Position numbers and translations under genes: made by a program. DNA of 64,000 nt from Bacillota bacterium (GTDB lineage: Bacteria > Bacillota > Clostridia > Oscillospirales > Oscillospiraceae): contig JAEWRY010000024.1 in the NCBI GenBank assembly GCA_023459875.1, positions 186,001 through 250,000 on the forward strand, in the 5' to 3' direction. The notes below the pieces were generated by a model that was not told where the DNA came from, did no database searches, and saw only the letters and a list, made by a program, of their open reading frames with translations. The stretch's first letter is position 1; every line of letters starts with the position of its first letter. Positions 61,428 to 64,000 of this stretch are shown here, piece by piece.

Positions 61428-62306
61428 GTGGAGCTTTTGAGTGAATATGAGGAATACCTGAAGAATGAGAAAAGAGTATCCGCCAACACACTGAGCTCTT
61501 ACCTCAGGGACGTGAGACAGTTTTCCGAATACCTGACCAGGGAGAAAATAGCCCCGGTACGGGTTTCAAAGCGAACCGTGGAAGGCTACATCATGCACCT
61601 TACCACCATGGGCAAGTCGGCTTCGACGGTAACCAGGGCGATCGCGTCCCTGAAATCGTTCTATCAATATCTTGTTTCCACCGGACATATCGCCGTGAGC
61701 CCGGTCAAGAACGTAACTCCGGCAAAGGCGGAACGGAAGCTGCCCCAGATCCTCACCAACAAAGAGGTGGAACTCTTCCTGGCTCAGCCGGAATGTACGG
61801 ACGCCAAGGGCTACCGGGATCATGCCATGCTCGAGCTCCTCTATGCCACCGGCATCAAGGTAAGCGAGCTCATCAACCTCAACGTGAATAACCTGAACCT
61901 CTCGGCAGGGTTTATTAACTGCACGGGAAAGGACAAGTCCCGTATGATTCCTCTTTATCCGACGGCGGTGCGCGCGCTTTCCGATTATGTGGAAAAGGTG
62001 AGGCCCCAGTTGGTCGAGGATCCGGCGGAGCCTGCGCTCTTCGTCAATATGAGCGGAGAGAGGATGTCCCGCCAGGGCTTCTGGAAGATCATCAAACACT
62101 ATCAGGAGAAAGCCGATATAAAAAAGGAGATTACTCCCCACACCCTCCGGCACTCTTTTGCCACCCACCTGCTGGAAAACGGCGCCGATCTGCGCTCCAT
62201 CCAAGAGATGCTCGGGCACGCGGATATCTCTTCCACGCAAATTTACGCTCAGCTGGTCAAGCAGAAGCTGAAAGATGTGTATAACAAGGCGCACCCGAGA
62301 GCTTAA
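61428..62306 (+). CDS. xerD: Tyrosine recombinase XerD-like
   Basis: A 292-residue chromosome-dimer-resolution recombinase. N-terminal SAM-like core-binding domain to about 95; catalytic part with LYATGIKVSELINL (where Arg I is usually present; here Lys), GKDKSRMIPLYP (catalytic Lys), HTLRHSFATHLLENGADLRSIQEMLGHADISSTQIYAQ (His, Arg, His, Tyr nucleophile). GTG 61428 has AAGGGG 6 bases upstream; ATG 61407 has no good site. It continues the spoIIM unit. Confidence 0.92.
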   Translation: MELLSEYEEYLKNEKRVSANTLSSYLRDVRQFSEYLTREKIAPVRVSKRTVEGYIMHLTTMGKSASTVTRAIASLKSFYQYLVSTGHIAVSPVKNVTPAKAERKLPQILTNKEVELFLAQPECTDAKGYRDHAMLELLYATGIKVSELINLNVNNLNLSAGFINCTGKDKSRMIPLYPTAVRALSDYVEKVRPQLVEDPAEPALFVNMSGERMSRQGFWKIIKHYQEKADIKKEITPHTLRHSFATHLLENGADLRSIQEMLGHADISSTQIYAQLVKQKLKDVYNKAHPRA

Positions 62307-62325
62307 TGTACCCCCAGAAAAACAA

Positions 62326-62364
62326 AAAGGTCTTGGTATCTGTTGATGATACCAAGACCTTATA
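62326..62364. terminator. Bidirectional terminator between xerD and the flavoprotein gene
   Basis: AAGGTCTTGGTATC pairs perfectly across TGTTGAT, with A- and T-rich flanks on both strands; serves both converging genes. Confidence 0.85.
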
Positions 62365-62387
62365 GATTTATCCGGTATGTAGTTTGT

Positions 62388-62981
62388 TTATTGCTGTTTT
62401 CCCGCTTTTACAAGGGTTTGGGCAAAGGAGCCAATCTCACGCATCTTTTCCTCAGTTAAAAACGGATTATTTATTTCGACCCCTGTTGCCTGAATGGCCA
62501 GAGTGCCGACGAGGTTCAGCTTGGAGTGTTTGCAGTAGCGCTTCATGCCGTCCTCAAAAACAATCGCACCCTTGTCCACAGGGTAACCGCAGGTTACGGC
62601 AACCGCGGCATTCTTGCCCGTCCAGAGGGATGGTCCCCACTTTTCTCCGTAATACTTGTTTAGCCCGTAAACCAGCCGGTCCAGCATGGCTTTCATGGGG
62701 GCGGTGCAGTACCAGGAATAAATGGGAGTTGCAAAAACGATACAGTCGGCCGCCATAATTTTATCGGCTATCTCATACATATCGTCGTGAACCCGGCAGG
62801 AGAAGGAGGTCCAGTCCTTCTGGCAGACACGGCAGGCCGTGCACGGAGCGATCTGCTTGTCATAGAGCCAGATGAGCTCTGTTTCAATTCCCGCGGCGCC
62901 GAGCGCTTCCATAAGAGGGGTGACGACCTGAATCGTATTGCCTTTTTTGCGGGGGCTGCCCATGAGAAAAAGGTAGCGCAT
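62388..62981 (-). CDS. Iron-sulfur flavoprotein-like NAD(P)H-dependent oxidoreductase
   Basis: A 197-residue flavodoxin-fold protein. MGSPRKKGNT is the FMN phosphate loop; ATPIYSWYCTAPMKAMLDR the flavin-contact loop. Cys47, Cys50, Cys53 and Cys62 (PCTACRVCQKD...C) resemble the compact cluster motif of iron-sulfur flavoproteins of anaerobes. Substrate unknown. It lies 15 bases after a related gene, suggesting a duplicated pair. Confidence 0.85.
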   Translation of the reverse strand: MRYLFLMGSPRKKGNTIQVVTPLMEALGAAGIETELIWLYDKQIAPCTACRVCQKDWTSFSCRVHDDMYEIADKIMAADCIVFATPIYSWYCTAPMKAMLDRLVYGLNKYYGEKWGPSLWTGKNAAVAVTCGYPVDKGAIVFEDGMKRYCKHSKLNLVGTLAIQATGVEINNPFLTEEKMREIGSFAQTLVKAGKQQ

Positions 62982-62996
62982 ATGACAATCCTCTCC

Positions 62997-63596
62997 TTAC
63001 ACCGCTTTCTGTTGATCCTCTTTCTGACAAATTGCCTCGGTGAACGTTGTGATTTTTTGCTGATTTATTCTGTCTAGAAAACGGAGTGGGAACATATCCT
63101 GAAGCTGCATCATGGTATCAATCGGGGTGATATGGCAGCTTTTACAGTGCTGAAGCATAATTTTGTTAAACATAACCGCTTCCTTTTTATTGCTGAAGGG
63201 ACAGACGGCGGCAAGCGCCACTTTTTTATCCGACCAGACTTCAACCGCTTTTGCCTTGCCGTAATAATCGCTGAAGCTGATTACGATCCGGTTGATCAGC
63301 GCTTTGAGCGGTATGGGGTAGTACCAGGAACAGGTCGGCGTGATGAAGATGATCCGGTCGGCGGCGATAATTTTATCGCCGAGGGTATCCATGGGGGTCT
63401 TCTTATGATAGCAGAATCCCGGCCATTCCCTGTTGCAGTGATGTTCGCATGCAACGCAGAATCCTGCATCGTTGTCGTTGATCCAGACGAGCTCAGCTTT
63501 GTGCCCCTCGTGTTCCAGCGAGCTTGCCACAGCTTCCGCAGCCTTCATGGGGTTGGATCGCTTTCCCGGACTGACTGCCAGTATGAGACAATACAT
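62997..63596 (-). CDS. Iron-sulfur flavoprotein-like oxidoreductase, divergent paralogue
   Basis: A 199-residue relative of the next gene: LAVSPGKRSNPMKAA at the FMN loop, ITPTCSWYYPIPLKALINR at the flavin loop, and a Cys set CVACEHHCNREWPGFC (spacing 2-3-7). ATG 63596 follows AAGGAG; a longer frame upstream lacks a ribosome site. AT-richer than the core genes. Confidence 0.8.
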   Translation of the reverse strand: MYCLILAVSPGKRSNPMKAAEAVASSLEHEGHKAELVWINDNDAGFCVACEHHCNREWPGFCYHKKTPMDTLGDKIIAADRIIFITPTCSWYYPIPLKALINRIVISFSDYYGKAKAVEVWSDKKVALAAVCPFSNKKEAVMFNKIMLQHCKSCHITPIDTMMQLQDMFPLRFLDRINQQKITTFTEAICQKEDQQKAV

Positions 63597-63696
63597 TTGC
63601 AAGTTCTCCTTTCTGTTGCGAAACAAGTATAACATGTTTGCTGAAAAATACAAGATTAGTTATTATGAATGAATCTGTATTAAAAAAACAAAAAAA

Positions 63697-63735
63697 TTTG
63701 GCATCCGCTTCCAAGCGGATGCCAAATTTTTTTCA
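63697..63735 (-). terminator. Terminator of the edge gene
   Basis: AAATTTGGCATCCGCTT pairs across a short loop and is flanked by A7 and T7 runs, so it can act both ways; it follows the stop of the partial gene on the minus strand. Confidence 0.85.
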
Positions 63736-63741
63736 GAAACG

Positions 63742-64000
63742 TCAAGCGGCCCATTTGCCGGAAATCCCGGATGCAAAAACATCCAGCTTCTTCAGGTTCT
63801 TTTCGTTTAAAAACCGGGAGAACAGGCTGCGGCTGAGCGTAAGTAGTCCATAAGGAGTAATGTTATACTGTTTGCAGTGGTCATTCATCGATTTTTGAAA
63901 TTTTGCTTCGGCGGCTTTCGTCGGAGAGAAGGAACTTACTGCGGCAAACGAGATTCTTTTTGAGCCCCAGAACTCTTCGCTGCGCTCCGCACCGTAAAAA
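63742..64000 (-). CDS. C-terminal end of a probable flavoprotein, cut by window edge
   Basis: The last about 85 residues of a minus-strand gene whose start lies beyond the window. It reads FYGAERSEEFWGSKRISFAA near the edge, then FSPTKAAEAKF and ITPYGLLTLSRSLFSRFL, and ends GISGKWAA before TGA at 63742-63744. The place and order suggest another flavodoxin-fold oxidoreductase like its two neighbours, but no cofactor motif is visible. Confidence 0.6.
   Translation of the reverse strand, partial: FYGAERSEEFWGSKRISFAAVSSFSPTKAAEAKFQKSMNDHCKQYNITPYGLLTLSRSLFSRFLNEKNLKKLDVFASGISGKWAA

Overview
The window is a compact, GC-rich chromosomal segment of an anaerobic, spore-forming member of the Clostridia. 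The best guess is the Oscillospiraceae (Oscillibacter/Flavonifractor-like); this rests on gene content and layout, not on a database search. The evidence is a large sporulation complement (spoIIGA-sigE, a sigG part, spoVAD-spoVAE, ymxH, the full eight-gene spoIIIA operon, spoIIM, a SpoIID-like protein), an NfnAB electron-bifurcating pair, a tyrosine T-box, clostridial operon layouts and frequent TTG/GTG starts. No tRNA, rRNA, CRISPR array or prophage was found.

Layout. 1-5.5 kb: 3' part of a giant cyclic beta-1,2-glucan synthase-like gene. 5.6-13.1 kb: an M16 peptidase pair (YfmF/YfmH-like), lgt, folD, a convergent S1-domain gene, a DUF951 protein, hisC and a radical SAM gene. 13.2-16.4 kb: spoIIGA-sigE, then spoVAD-spoVAE on the other strand. 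16.5-20.5 kb: a zinc-ribbon protein, acyl-ACP thioesterase, guaB and a short-chain dehydrogenase. 20.6-25.1 kb: a lipoprotein and a ydjGHI-like operon on the minus strand. 25.3-27.4 kb: a large serine recombinase directly upstream of the C-terminal 161 codons of sigG. 27.5-31.1 kb: alaX-like editing gene, ymxH, rpsB, tsf. 31.4-36.5 kb: spoIIIAA-AH. 36.6-47.1 kb: asp23-like, nusB, a TsaD-like paralogue, xseA, xseB, ispA, a PAP2-like membrane gene, dxs, tlyA, nadK, argR, recN. 47.1-51.2 kb: T-box and tyrS, then nfnA-nfnB. 51.6-54.5 kb: asd-dapA-dapB (minus). 54.7-62.3 kb: SpoIID-like, queA, tgt, yajC, a TIGR04086 membrane protein, proC, spoIIM, xerD. 62.4-64 kb: three iron-sulfur-flavoprotein-like genes on the minus strand, the last cut by the window edge.

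Most notable is the broken sigG. Its conserved C-terminal part begins exactly at the Pro-Met-Ile-Ile junction in region 2.4. A serine recombinase gene ends 24 bases upstream, and a 42-bp imperfect palindrome that looks like a recombinase attachment site is centred on the break. This resembles the skin element in sigK, but in the forespore sigma factor, where excision would be inherited. The N-terminal half of sigG is not in this window. The neighbours (spoIIGA-sigE upstream, ymxH downstream) show that this is the ancestral sigG locus, now separated from sigE by about 12 kb.

A second unexplained layer is the intergenic DNA. It is a mosaic of perfect or near-perfect hairpins, some tiled end to end, some repeated in direct or inverted orientation. 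One hairpin family keeps a GGGAA/TTCCC core while its outer stem changes in a base-pair-compensating way.
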